A stretch of DNA of 12,228 nucleotides from JANYCD01 sp043738385 (GCA_043738385.1 JAYUGL010000213.1:1-12228), one strand, 5' to 3'; counted from the stretch's first letter, positions 1-5,443 are shown. Notes: generated from the sequence alone by a model not told the origin. Numbers and translations: made by a program.

Positions 1-104
1 TGAACAGCCCCCTGCGCAACCCTTTGAGTGTGAACGACTTATTTGTGACGACAACCCAATGGCATTTACAAGGATCGATTGTCAACACACCCTAGTTGAG
101 CAAC

Positions 105-207
105 AAATAAAAAGGCCCGACAGGCATGCCTGTCGGGCCGGGTTCGGTTCATCGCCCTAAGGCGACAACCTCATTACAGCGAGGACCTCACCCCGAAAAG
201 CTACCAT
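105..207 (-). ncRNA. Second tracrRNA-like RNA (orphan)
   Basis: Read on the minus strand from 207, the sequence has the layout of a type II-C tracrRNA. An anti-repeat (207-173) comes first, then a hairpin (170-146, GGTT...AACC outer and TCGCC/GGCGA inner stem), then a perfect GC-rich terminator palindrome (139-114) followed by TTTTT. The anti-repeat can pair with the CRISPR repeat at 9632-9667: 16 of 17 positions in the lower stem (one G-U, one U-U mismatch), a 5/6-nt internal loop, then 8 of 8 in the upper stem (three wobbles). The proper tracrRNA at 3360-3460 has the same order of parts and the shared core CGGGGTGAG. No cas9 lies beside this copy, and I find no convincing promoter upstream of it. 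It may be a relic of a second II-C locus or a functional variant. The pairing is read from sequence; the role is inferred. Confidence 0.6.
109..139 (-). terminator. Rho-independent terminator of the orphan tracrRNA-like RNA
   Basis: The 26-bp stretch 114-139 is a perfect palindrome (an 11-bp stem with a CATG loop when folded). On the minus strand it is followed by TTTTT and then ATTTG. This is a textbook intrinsic terminator for leftward transcription. Confidence 0.75.
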
Positions 208-227
208 GACGCCATGGGAACAGGCAA

Positions 228-280
228 TTAGCCGCTACCCATGCAACGTGGGTAGGAGAGCTTTTCTGTTTTGTAAACAC
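228..280 (+). repeat. Terminator-bearing direct repeat, copy 1
   Basis: This 53-bp element is nearly the same as 1149-1200, 920 bp downstream. Both read TTAGCC, CTACCC, a variable loop, GGGTAGG, then GAGCTTTTCT and TTTTGTAAACAC. The two copies differ mainly in the hairpin loop. The hairpin (235-241 with 249-255) followed by a T-rich tract looks like a rightward intrinsic terminator. Copy 1 has no gene directly upstream to terminate, whereas copy 2 sits just after a toxin gene. Copy 1 may therefore be the left-over end of a lost, related operon. Confidence 0.65.
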
Positions 281-299
281 GCTCACGTTTCGTGATATT
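271..299 (+). promoter_or_regulatory. Possible promoter with operator for the XRE gene
   Basis: TTGTAA (271-276) and GATATT (294-299) are 17 bp apart and each match the sigma70 consensus at 4 of 6 positions. A perfect inverted repeat, TCACG-TTT-CGTGA (283-295), lies in the spacer and touches the -10 box, where a repressor such as the XRE protein encoded just downstream could bind. This is inferred from spacing and symmetry only. Confidence 0.35.
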
Positions 300-332
300 G
301 TCAATCGCGTTTCAAAAAACAGGGGTTAAGGT

Positions 333-569
333 ATGCGCCAGATCATTGCAATGGAGCACACGGCCATGGCGATCAGCCAGAACGAAAGAGGGTTCTTTGT
401 CGAGCTGGGCAGTCGCATCGCCCTGCGTCGCAAAGACAGCCACCTGACCCAGGTACAACTTGCGGAAACGCTCGGCGTTTCGCAGCCGACGTTGAATGCT
501 TACGAGCCGGGACAGCGGCGCATGCCAGTGTCTGCCCTGCCGGTACTCGCCAAGGCTGGTAGCCGCTAA
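333..569 (+). CDS. Short XRE-family helix-turn-helix regulator, probably truncated
   Basis: The 78-residue product carries a lambda-repressor-type (XRE/Cro) helix-turn-helix at about residues 27-62: LTQVQLAETLGVSQPTLNAY (about 38-57) is the classic helix 2-turn-helix 3 pattern. Such proteins usually repress their own toxin-antitoxin or phage-type operon. The reading frame ends at AKAGSR soon after the DNA-binding domain, where relatives normally run on into another helix, so the 3' end looks lost. Two starts are plausible. ATG 333 has AGGGG seven bases upstream; ATG 366 (MAISQNERGFF) has GGAG nine bases upstream and starts where the family homology begins. It lies 22 bp before the antitoxin gene in the same direction, so one operon is likely. 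The fold is confident; the role is inferred. Confidence 0.6.
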   Translation: MRQIIAMEHTAMAISQNERGFFVELGSRIALRRKDSHLTQVQLAETLGVSQPTLNAYEPGQRRMPVSALPVLAKAGSR

Positions 570-591
570 ACCAACACTAGGAGCAAGAACA

Positions 592-792
592 ATGAGCGCC
601 ACTGAACAGGGTTTGATCGAGAAGATCAAACAACTGCCGCCGCAGCGTCTGGCGGAGGTCGAGGACTTCGTGGACTTCCTGCGCACGCGCGAGAACGAAC
701 AACACCTCACGCAAGCCGCCGCCAAGGCCAGCGAGGCTAGTTTTGCATCGGTGTGGAACAACGACGAAGACGCCGCTTACGATCGGATGTGA
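592..792 (+). CDS. Antitoxin of a MazF/PemK-type module (DUF2281-like)
   Basis: A 66-residue acidic protein starting MSATEQGLIEKIKQLPPQ, with ATG at 592 and an AGGAG ribosome-binding site at 579-583. The N-terminal half (IEKIKQLPPQRLAEVEDFVD, about residues 9-28) resembles DUF2281-type antitoxin N-termini. The C-terminal SFASVWNNDEDAAYDRM is the tail usually seen in antitoxins that wrap around a MazF-like partner. The gene ends two bases before the toxin start at 795, so the pair is translationally linked. Its partner toxin is broken while this gene is open throughout. An antitoxin may persist after its toxin decays because it can still neutralise related toxins; that last point is inference. 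Confidence 0.7.
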   Translation: MSATEQGLIEKIKQLPPQRLAEVEDFVDFLRTRENEQHLTQAAAKASEASFASVWNNDEDAAYDRM

Positions 793-794
793 CG

Positions 795-1129
795 ATGGCG
801 CATTCCTTCGGCGATGTGGTGTTGGTGCCGTTTCCGTTCACCGATCAGTCAGGCGGCAAGAAGCGACCTGCTGTCATCGTGTCCAGCAGCGACTACAACG
901 CCAACCGGCGCGATCTCATCATCATGGCGATCACGAGCCAGGTGCGCAGCCACTCGGATTTGGTGAAGCGCTCGTCGCGGATTAGCAGGGCGCTGGATTG
1001 ATCAAGCCGTCCGTGCTGAAACCGGTGTTCACCACCATCGAGCAAGGCCTTGTTATCCGCACCATGGGCAAGCTCTCAACTGCCGACCTGCGCGCGCTGC
1101 GCGAGGTCGTCGCGCAAGTCATCGGCTAA
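795..1129 (+). pseudogene. MazF/PemK-family toxin, broken by a frameshift and a stop
   Basis: The first part (MAHSFGDVVLVPFPFTDQSG and on to AITSQVRS) is a clear MazF/PemK-type endoribonuclease, which cleaves mRNA when free of antitoxin. Around 945-960 the family sequence moves to another frame, as if one base were missing: GFGEALVAD, then TAG at 983-985, then QGAGLIKPSVLKPVFTTIEQ. The position of that TAG is normally tryptophan (DWQ.AGL), so TGG to TAG is likely. The coding signal then continues to TAA at 1127-1129 (LREVVAQVIG). Two separate lesions make a sequencing error less likely than true decay. As read, only a 68-residue truncated product would be made, lacking the C-terminal part of the fold. 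The rightward terminator at 1153-1192 follows directly. Confidence 0.75.
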
Positions 1130-1148
1130 CGCGGCCAGCAGCCCTTCT

Positions 1149-1200
1149 TTAGCCCCTACCCGCCGCAGCGGGTAGGGGAGCTTTTCTTTTTTGTAAACAC
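1149..1200 (+). repeat. Terminator-bearing direct repeat, copy 2
   Basis: Second copy of the element at 228-280. It starts 20 bp after the broken toxin gene and contains that gene's terminator. The two copies bracket the XRE/antitoxin/toxin block as direct repeats. Confidence 0.65.
1153..1192 (+). terminator. Rho-independent terminator of the toxin-antitoxin operon
   Basis: CCCCTACCCGC (1153-1163) pairs perfectly with GCGGGTAGGGG (1168-1178) across a CGCA loop. A T-rich tract, CTTTTCTTTTTT, follows on the plus strand. Confidence 0.8.
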
Positions 1201-1524
1201 ACTTGTATTGATTGGGAGCCCCTTGGGGGTGTAGCAGGGGTTTCGCACGGCATGCCGTGCGCCTGCGCAACGATCTCGCGTGTGCAAACGTGAGATGCGC
1301 CCTGCAAGGGGACGGGAACGGGGCGCATCGAGCGCGGTAGCGTAAGCCCGCAGGGCTGAAGCCGCGCGAATGCGACTCGTGGGTGGGCGGGGGGATCGTT
1401 CCTCCACACTTGCGCGCAGCGCCTGGCTAAATCCCGTGTTGGCGGCGAAGCCGCGAGCACGCACGAGAGGAAGTTAAGCGACGTGCGCGCAGCGGACAGC
1501 GCGCGCCGTGGGCCGGGGCGCAAG
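1201..1524. other. Palindrome-rich non-coding stretch
   Basis: I see no credible gene here on either strand; the open frames lack family motifs and ribosome-binding sites. The stretch is GC-rich and rich in symmetry: GCACGGCATGCCGTGC (1245-1260) is a perfect 16-bp palindrome, and ATCTCGCGT (1273-1281) pairs with ACGTGAGAT (1288-1296) with one mismatch. It may be inter-cassette DNA or a structured RNA; nothing visible settles which. Confidence 0.5.
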
Positions 1525-1623
1525 ACATAACCGACCCTTATGCGAACCCGTAGGGCACGTAGCGGTGCAGACACCAAGCGCAGCGCAGTGACTGGCTGCA
1601 CCTTGCATAAGGCGCGGTTATGT
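1525..1623. repeat. Long imperfect inverted repeat, attC-like fold
   Basis: The left end ACATAACCG (1525-1533) and TTATGC pair with the right end GCATAA and CGGTTATGT (1615-1623), with a partly unpaired 4-6 base spacer between the two arms. Inside, GGTGCAG (1564-1570) pairs with CTGCACC (1596-1602). The order of outer box, spacer, inner box, then the mirror image, over about 99 bp, is that of an integron cassette recombination site. The outer box GTTATGT does not fit the GTTRRRY consensus, although the two outer boxes are exact complements of each other. No integrase gene is in the window. It could equally be a structured RNA. Confidence 0.3.
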
Positions 1624-1920
1624 TAAAGCTGCGCAGCAATTTACCCCGGACCACAGGCCAAGGCAGGGCGGGCTAAATGCCCGTCATGCCTTGTGGTGTG
1701 CATTGCGTGTAGCGCCTGACTTTGTCTGTCGGTCGCAAGAGGGATGCGGGCCGAGCCACCACGGAGTAGCCCGGCGCGTGGCTTGCCGGGCACTGACTCC
1801 ACACCTCGCACGCTATGCAAGACGCATGATGACCGGAGGAAATCCCCGTGGGACGGGCGGTCAAACAGCGATGAAGTTCGATGTTCAGCGGCGTGGCGAA
1901 ATTTAATTGCGTGCCCCTTA
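1624..1920. other. Non-coding stretch between the attC-like fold and the RHS remnant
   Basis: I can support no gene here. Open frames on both strands lack recognisable domains, and the longest, on the minus strand, is a shadow that runs across neighbouring features. GGCGTGGCGAAATT at 1890-1903 occurs again at 2793-2806, on the other side of the VapBC-type pair. Confidence 0.45.
1890..1903. repeat. Short direct repeat left of the vapBC-type pair
   Basis: GGCGTGGCGAAATT is identical to 2793-2806. Both copies are followed 10-13 bp later by a second shared block (CCCTTATT). The two copies flank the RHS tail and the VapBC-type pair. Confidence 0.45.
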
Positions 1921-2094
1921 TTACCTCTGGGTCTGGGCCGCACCGGTGATGCCGTCGTGGTAGTAGCTCCACACCCGGCGCCGGTTGCCCACCGCGTCGT
2001 ACTCGTAGCGAATGTCGGCGCGCGGATCCTTGATCTCCGTGACCCGGTTCAACTCGTCGCAGGTGGACGTGCCGCTGCGGTTGGCGAGACGAAT
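1921..2094 (-). pseudogene. 3' remnant of an RHS-repeat protein gene
   Basis: The minus strand from 2094 to the TAA at 1923-1921 encodes 57 residues with RHS/YD-repeat signatures: CDELNRVTEIKDPRADIRYE is followed by YDAVGNRRRVWSYYHDG. The YDAxGNR motif is the hallmark of these repeats. RHS proteins are very large secreted or surface polymorphic toxins of well over 1,000 residues. Here only one repeat and a short tail remain, and no start codon or upstream repeats are found in frame beyond 2094, where the promoter of the VapBC-type pair begins. This is a gene fragment left by rearrangement. Confidence 0.7.
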
Positions 2095-2100
2095 CGGTCA

Positions 2101-2127
2101 TGAGCAGGCTATACTTTCCACTGCTCA
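2101..2127 (+). promoter_or_regulatory. -10 box inside an inverted-repeat operator
   Basis: TGAGCAG (2101-2107) and CTGCTCA (2121-2127) form a perfect inverted repeat around GCTATACT. TATACT at 2110-2115 is a strong -10 candidate 35 bp before the antitoxin start. No good -35 box is at the usual spacing. A repressor bound to both arms would cover the -10 box, the usual self-control of toxin-antitoxin operons. Confidence 0.5.
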
Positions 2128-2149
2128 TCCTTTTGGTGAAGGGAAAATC

Positions 2150-2368
2150 ATGAATGCCGTCATTCGCGAACGGGTTACCGTTGATCAACGTGGCGCGGTA
2201 GTTTTGGTAGATGCTCGGCTGCATCCAGGTGAACAAGTCGAAGTGACGGTGCGATCTTTGGAGAAACCGGCTGCCATGAGCTTTCTCGATGCAGCGCGGG
2301 CAGTTCAGATTGATGCACCAGAAGATTATTCGGTTGCCTTCGAAGACACATTGCGTCCGCAGGCATGA
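2150..2368 (+). CDS. Antitoxin of a VapBC-type pair
   Basis: A 72-residue protein starting at ATG 2150 after a GAAGGGA ribosome-binding site. The N-terminal part (VTVDQRGAVVLVDARLHPGE, about residues 9-28, then QVEVTV) has the short beta-strand pattern and PGE-V-V motif of small AbrB/VapB-like or related antitoxins. The C-terminal part (FLDAARAVQIDAPEDYSVAF) is acidic and probably binds the toxin. It overlaps the PIN-domain toxin gene by four bases (ATGA, 2365-2368). The start fits better than the longer open frame back to 2012, because the ribosome-binding site and promoter lie between the two. The exact antitoxin family is uncertain; the pairing with the toxin is clear from position. Confidence 0.75.
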   Translation: MNAVIRERVTVDQRGAVVLVDARLHPGEQVEVTVRSLEKPAAMSFLDAARAVQIDAPEDYSVAFEDTLRPQA

Positions 2369-2781
2369 CACAAGCCTGGTTTGTCGATACCGGGTATGTG
2401 ATTGCATTGGTCTCCCCGCGTGACCGGTTTCATGCGGTAGCCAAACAACTGGCTGAACAGATTGAAGTGGGCGATGTACGGCTGGTGACATCACAGGCGG
2501 TTATCCTCGAAATTGGCGCCGCATTGTCGCGACTGCATTTTCGTGCAGCAGCAGTGCGTCTGATCGAGACGCTACAGGCTGACCCATCAATCGACGTAAT
2601 TCCGTTAAGCGACGCCTTGCTGCAACGCGCCTTCGCCTTGTTCAGAGAGCGCAGCGATAAAGAATGGAGTCTGACCGACTGCGTCAGCTTCGAGATCATG
2701 CGCGAACGCGACATTGCCGATGCGTTGACGCCGGATGCGCACTTTGAACAGGCAACATTCAAGGCGCTGATGCTCAGTTGA
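2365..2781 (+). CDS. PIN-domain ribonuclease toxin (VapC-like)
   Basis: A 138-residue protein with the full set of acidic PIN-domain residues: D8 in WFVDTGYVIAL, E49 in AVILEIGAAL, D105 in WSLTDCVSF and D124 in ALTPDAHFEQATF. These residues hold Mg2+/Mn2+ for RNA cleavage, typically of tRNA or rRNA, until the antitoxin blocks it. Length and motif spacing are normal for the family, and there is no frameshift, unlike the other two recognisable toxin genes in the window. It is translationally coupled to the antitoxin at 2150 through an ATGA overlap. Of the toxin-antitoxin modules seen here, this one looks complete and most likely active. Confidence 0.9.
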   Translation: MTQAWFVDTGYVIALVSPRDRFHAVAKQLAEQIEVGDVRLVTSQAVILEIGAALSRLHFRAAAVRLIETLQADPSIDVIPLSDALLQRAFALFRERSDKEWSLTDCVSFEIMRERDIADALTPDAHFEQATFKALMLS

Positions 2782-2792
2782 CGTCAGATAAC

Positions 2793-2806
2793 GGCGTGGC
2801 GAAATT
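2793..2806. repeat. Short direct repeat right of the vapBC-type pair
   Basis: Second copy of GGCGTGGCGAAATT (see 1890-1903). Here it is also the left arm of an imperfect 25-bp palindrome, CGTGGCGAAAT...ATTTCGACCACG, at about 2795-2819. Confidence 0.45.
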
Positions 2807-2951
2807 GATTTCGACCACGGCCCTTATTGCTCGTTTTACAAATAGGGTTTGCCGTCCCGCATGACTCACCAGGGTGAGACGATCCTGATGCAAAGTCAGT
2901 GCAGAACTCATGCAAACCTGATGCAGACTGCTATGCAAATTCAATTCGAAC

Positions 2952-3101
2952 CTGAACATCCCTCTGGAAACTCCAGTCAATCTGACCGAGCGGCAAAAAG
3001 AACTGCTGAAAGAGTTTGAGGAAATCAATCTCAAGGATGCCGGACGTCACAACCCGCGCGCCAAGTCGTGGATGGACAAGGTCAAGGAGTTCTTCGGTTG
3101 A
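2952..3101 (+). pseudogene. dnaJ: 3' fragment of a dnaJ chaperone gene
   Basis: The 49 codons before TGA 3099-3101 read LNIPLETPVNLTERQKELLK, then EFEEINLKDAG and HNPRAKSWMDKVKEFFG. This is the C-terminal end of DnaJ (Hsp40), which in proteobacteria runs ETPV.L..RQK.LL.E... and finishes with KS...VK.FF. The J domain, the zinc-binding region and most of the substrate-binding region (over 300 residues) are missing, and the frame upstream of 2952 has no similarity and no start. It marks a recombination junction near 2950: either the CRISPR island inserted beside dnaJ or a stray duplicate was carried in. Confidence 0.75.
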
Positions 3102-3356
3102 ACTAATGAAGGACGGGAAGGATTGAATAAGTACCTGCCATGTCATTCCCGAAAAATAGAATCCACATTTTCAAGCACTCTCTGGGTTCCCGCTTTTCGA
3201 AGGAGATACCCGGACGGGTACGCGGAGAGCGTGCTTAGTTTTCCGTCCGCTCCTCACTTTCAGTGAGATTTGAAAGGGTAGCCGCCTATCTTTTCCCGCA
3301 GCCTCCCTGAGGCTTGCTACGGCAACAGGTTGTAACCTATCATCAAACCAATAAGC
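3102..3356. other. Non-coding stretch with a chain of hairpins
   Basis: No gene is supported. Several perfect or near-perfect stems lie in series. AAGCAC (3173-3178) pairs with GTGCTT (3231-3236) around a nested TACCCG-GA-CGGGTA (3207-3220). CTCACT-TTC-AGTGAG occupies 3253-3267, GCCTC-CCT-GAGGC 3301-3313, and AGGTT-GT-AACCT 3327-3338. The stretch lies directly downstream of the tracrRNA terminator on the minus strand, so read-through transcripts would carry these hairpins. Confidence 0.45.
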
Positions 3357-3359
3357 ATA

Positions 3360-3460
3360 AAATGAAATGCCCGACGGGTTTCCCCGCCGGGCATTCATTG
3401 GATACAGAATCTTTCGATTCTTTATTGTAGCAACGGCTCTCACCCCGGATAGCCACAACG
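3360..3460 (-). ncRNA. tracrRNA of the type II-C locus
   Basis: Transcribed leftward, away from cas9. The anti-repeat (3459-3423) pairs with the CRISPR repeat at 9632-9667 over a perfect 17-bp lower stem (GCTATCCGGGGTGAGAG), a 5/5 internal loop, and an 8-bp upper stem (GCTACAAT, one wobble); four further pairs extend the lower stem. GAGAGCCGTTGCTACAATAA closely matches the N. meningitidis tracrRNA as I recall it. Next come hairpin GAATC-GAAA-GATTC (3420-3407), a linker, and a terminator hairpin (3392-3369). The predicted start near 3460, 7 bp after a good -10 box, coincides with the first anti-repeat base. The RNA would pair with pre-crRNA, allow processing, and load Cas9. Ends are predicted, not measured. 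Confidence 0.9.
3369..3392 (-). terminator. Terminator hairpin of the tracrRNA
   Basis: GCCCGACGGG pairs with CCCGCCGGGC with one A/C mismatch; flanking AAT/ATT-type pairs can extend the stem. On the minus strand it is followed by ATTTCATTTTATG, a weak T-tract, so some read-through is plausible. Confidence 0.65.
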
Positions 3461-3466
3461 GGGTCG

Positions 3467-3495
3467 ATTATCGCGGAGGAAGTCATGTCTGACAA
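3467..3495 (-). promoter_or_regulatory. tracrRNA promoter, overlapping the cas9 start
   Basis: On the minus strand, TTGTCA (3495-3490) and GATAAT (3472-3467) are separated by exactly 17 bp; each box matches consensus at 5 of 6. Transcription would start near 3460, at the anti-repeat. The -35 box lies inside the first codons of cas9 and the spacer covers the cas9 ribosome-binding site. Confidence 0.75.
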
Positions 3496-5443
3496 GACCC
3501 CTGATCAACAATATCCTAGCCCACTGACATTTGGTTTTGATATTGGAATTGCGTCGGTAGGCTGGGCAGTGCTATCTGATGAACGGATCATCGATCTTGG
3601 CGTTCGCTGCTTTGACGAGGCAGAAGAACGCAAGGAAAAGATCACTTGGAATGCCATGCGGCGGGCAGCTCGCGTCAGCCGCAACCGCTATAGCCAACGC
3701 CGCTCAAGGCTAAAGCGACTTCTGAGTTTGTTTATCGACATCGGCTTATTGTCTCCAGACGAGTGCAAAACCCTGTTTGCATCAAGCACACAACTAACAC
3801 GGCAAACGATAACCGATGTCTGGCAACTTCGCGCCGAGGCCCTTGATCGCCCTCTGAGTCCGGTAGAACTTGCCCGCGTTATTCACCATCTTGTGAAATG
3901 GAGGGGATACGGTTCCCTGCGGGAGGCCGCTGACCGGCTGGAGGAGTCTGGCGACAACAAAGAATCGGACACGACAAAAGCTGACGGAACCGAAGAACGG
4001 AACAATGCTTCCGGCCCTCAAAAACAGAAAAAACCTAGTTATAGCGATGCCCTTGATGAAAGCGACTCTCGCGCCGAGCGGCTGTTAAAAAAATATCGAA
4101 CCATCGGGGAGGCGATTTACCTGATTTCGAGACCGGGCTTTGTTCCATCAAGCCTCAACGAAAAACAGGATGCCGCATTGTTCCGTATAGCCCGCCGTAA
4201 CCATACGGACAGCTATGAGCGAACCCAATTGCGCAAGCATCTCAGAACAGAGATGACTACAATTTTTCACCGGCAACACGAGCTTGGAAGTCCGTACATA
4301 AGTCTGGTCGTCCCAGACAATGTAGCCGTCATGTCATCGGTAGCTGTGGGGGCAGGAGAACGAAGCAACCTTTCTCGCAGCCTGGAAGATCAGGTTCTAG
4401 CGCTCTTTGACGAACAGCACCCGCCAATTGTTGCTGAACAACTGGAGCAACTCATCGGCGAATGTCAGTTGATTCCGGGAGAGCGTCGCGCGCCTCGGGA
4501 ATGCTTTTCCAGTGAGCGTAGCCGCTGGCTGCAAATCCTTAACGGCCTCAAGGTTGGCTTTGATGCAGACGCAAAGACTGAGCGCCCATCGCCGCCAGAC
4601 TCACTCACGCCTTTAGAGCGCGCTGCTTTGATTGACTTGCCCTACCAAAAAGAAAAACTGACTTACAAAGACCTTAGAGACGCGCTTTGCGAAAAGGCGG
4701 ATTGGCCACGGGATTACCGACTTGCTTCATTTACACGATTGAGCTATCGCAGCGTAGCCACGCCAGACTCAGACCAAATATTTGCTCTGGATCTCGATGG
4801 CAATCCTAAAAAGCTACTCGATATTGCCGTATCCAACATACCGAAAGGGGACAAGAATGCGATAAAAACGGCAAAGGATTCATTCAGAGGTTGGATTCAA
4901 GAAGCACTTGCAGAGCAAGGCCGCACTGGCGATGACGACACGAGACTGCCACTCACCAAACTACGCGAACGTTTAGCTCTTACCGACGAGTATCGATTCC
5001 TCATCAAGCGCCGCCGGGTAAAAGCAGTTCTCCCGATCAGCGAAGCCAGTGAGCAATTACCGCTAACAGGCAATGTGGGTGCAGAGTTTCCTGCTGGATG
5101 GTTTTTGAAGACCCGTGACGAGCGAACTGGTAAGGCTTCCAAGTTGCCAGCAGCGGCTATGCAAAAGATTGCCGAATGGTCAACGCAGGGCCAGCCGCGA
5201 ACCATCGCGGACTTGCGAGCGGCCATTCCAGCGAGGTCATGGCCGCAAGGAAATTGGTCATTCGTTGTGGAAGAAAAGCGGGAGCATCGCCCAGAAATTG
5301 TCGACGAGTCTTCTACCTACCTGGAACTGACCTACACCGACGCCCAAACAATTGAAGACGAAACAGTAGTGCAACTCAAGGGCTGGCATAAGCTGCGTCG
5401 GGTTCTGGCAGAAAGCCACCCCGACTTGTGGAACGAGATTTAA
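3485..5443 (+). CDS. cas9: Cas9, N-terminal part, ended by an in-frame TAA
   Basis: This 652-residue product is the N-terminal part of a type II-C Cas9, the RNA-guided DNA endonuclease. RuvC-I is at residues 15-30 (FGFDIGIASVGWAVL, catalytic D19). The arginine-rich bridge helix (RRAARVSRNRYSQRRSR) is at about 60-76, and the REC lobe fills the rest, with the conserved ERRAPRECFSSERSRWLQ starting at 333. A charged low-complexity stretch lies near residues 150-190. ATG 3485 follows a GGAGGA ribosome-binding site. The TAA at 5441-5443 interrupts the REC lobe, and sequence of the same protein continues in the same frame from 5444. A single C-to-T change (CAA to TAA) would explain it. Alone, this product lacks HNH, RuvC-II and RuvC-III and cannot cut DNA. 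A regulatory role for the fragment cannot be excluded. Confidence 0.93.
   Translation: MSDKTPDQQYPSPLTFGFDIGIASVGWAVLSDERIIDLGVRCFDEAEERKEKITWNAMRRAARVSRNRYSQRRSRLKRLLSLFIDIGLLSPDECKTLFASSTQLTRQTITDVWQLRAEALDRPLSPVELARVIHHLVKWRGYGSLREAADRLEESGDNKESDTTKADGTEERNNASGPQKQKKPSYSDALDESDSRAERLLKKYRTIGEAIYLISRPGFVPSSLNEKQDAALFRIARRNHTDSYERTQLRKHLRTEMTTIFHRQHELGSPYISLVVPDNVAVMSSVAVGAGERSNLSRSLEDQVLALFDEQHPPIVAEQLEQLIGECQLIPGERRAPRECFSSERSRWLQILNGLKVGFDADAKTERPSPPDSLTPLERAALIDLPYQKEKLTYKDLRDALCEKADWPRDYRLASFTRLSYRSVATPDSDQIFALDLDGNPKKLLDIAVSNIPKGDKNAIKTAKDSFRGWIQEALAEQGRTGDDDTRLPLTKLRERLALTDEYRFLIKRRRVKAVLPISEASEQLPLTGNVGAEFPAGWFLKTRDERTGKASKLPAAAMQKIAEWSTQGQPRTIADLRAAIPARSWPQGNWSFVVEEKREHRPEIVDESSTYLELTYTDAQTIEDETVVQLKGWHKLRRVLAESHPDLWNEI

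Noticed and set aside
1673..2494. 273-codon open frame on the minus strand
   Set aside because: It overlaps the RHS remnant, the vapBC-type promoter and both vapBC-type genes in another frame, has no known motif, and is typical of a shadow in GC-rich DNA.
3398..3428. Possible cas9 promoter within the tracrRNA region on the plus strand
   Set aside because: TTGGAT with TTTATT or TATTGT matches consensus poorly and the spacing is not convincing; the cas9 promoter stays unassigned.
5441..5443. Stop-codon reassignment (TAA read as an amino acid)
   Set aside because: Bacterial TAA reassignment is not established, and TAA also ends genes in this window, such as the XRE frame and the RHS tail, so a local mutation or error is far simpler.
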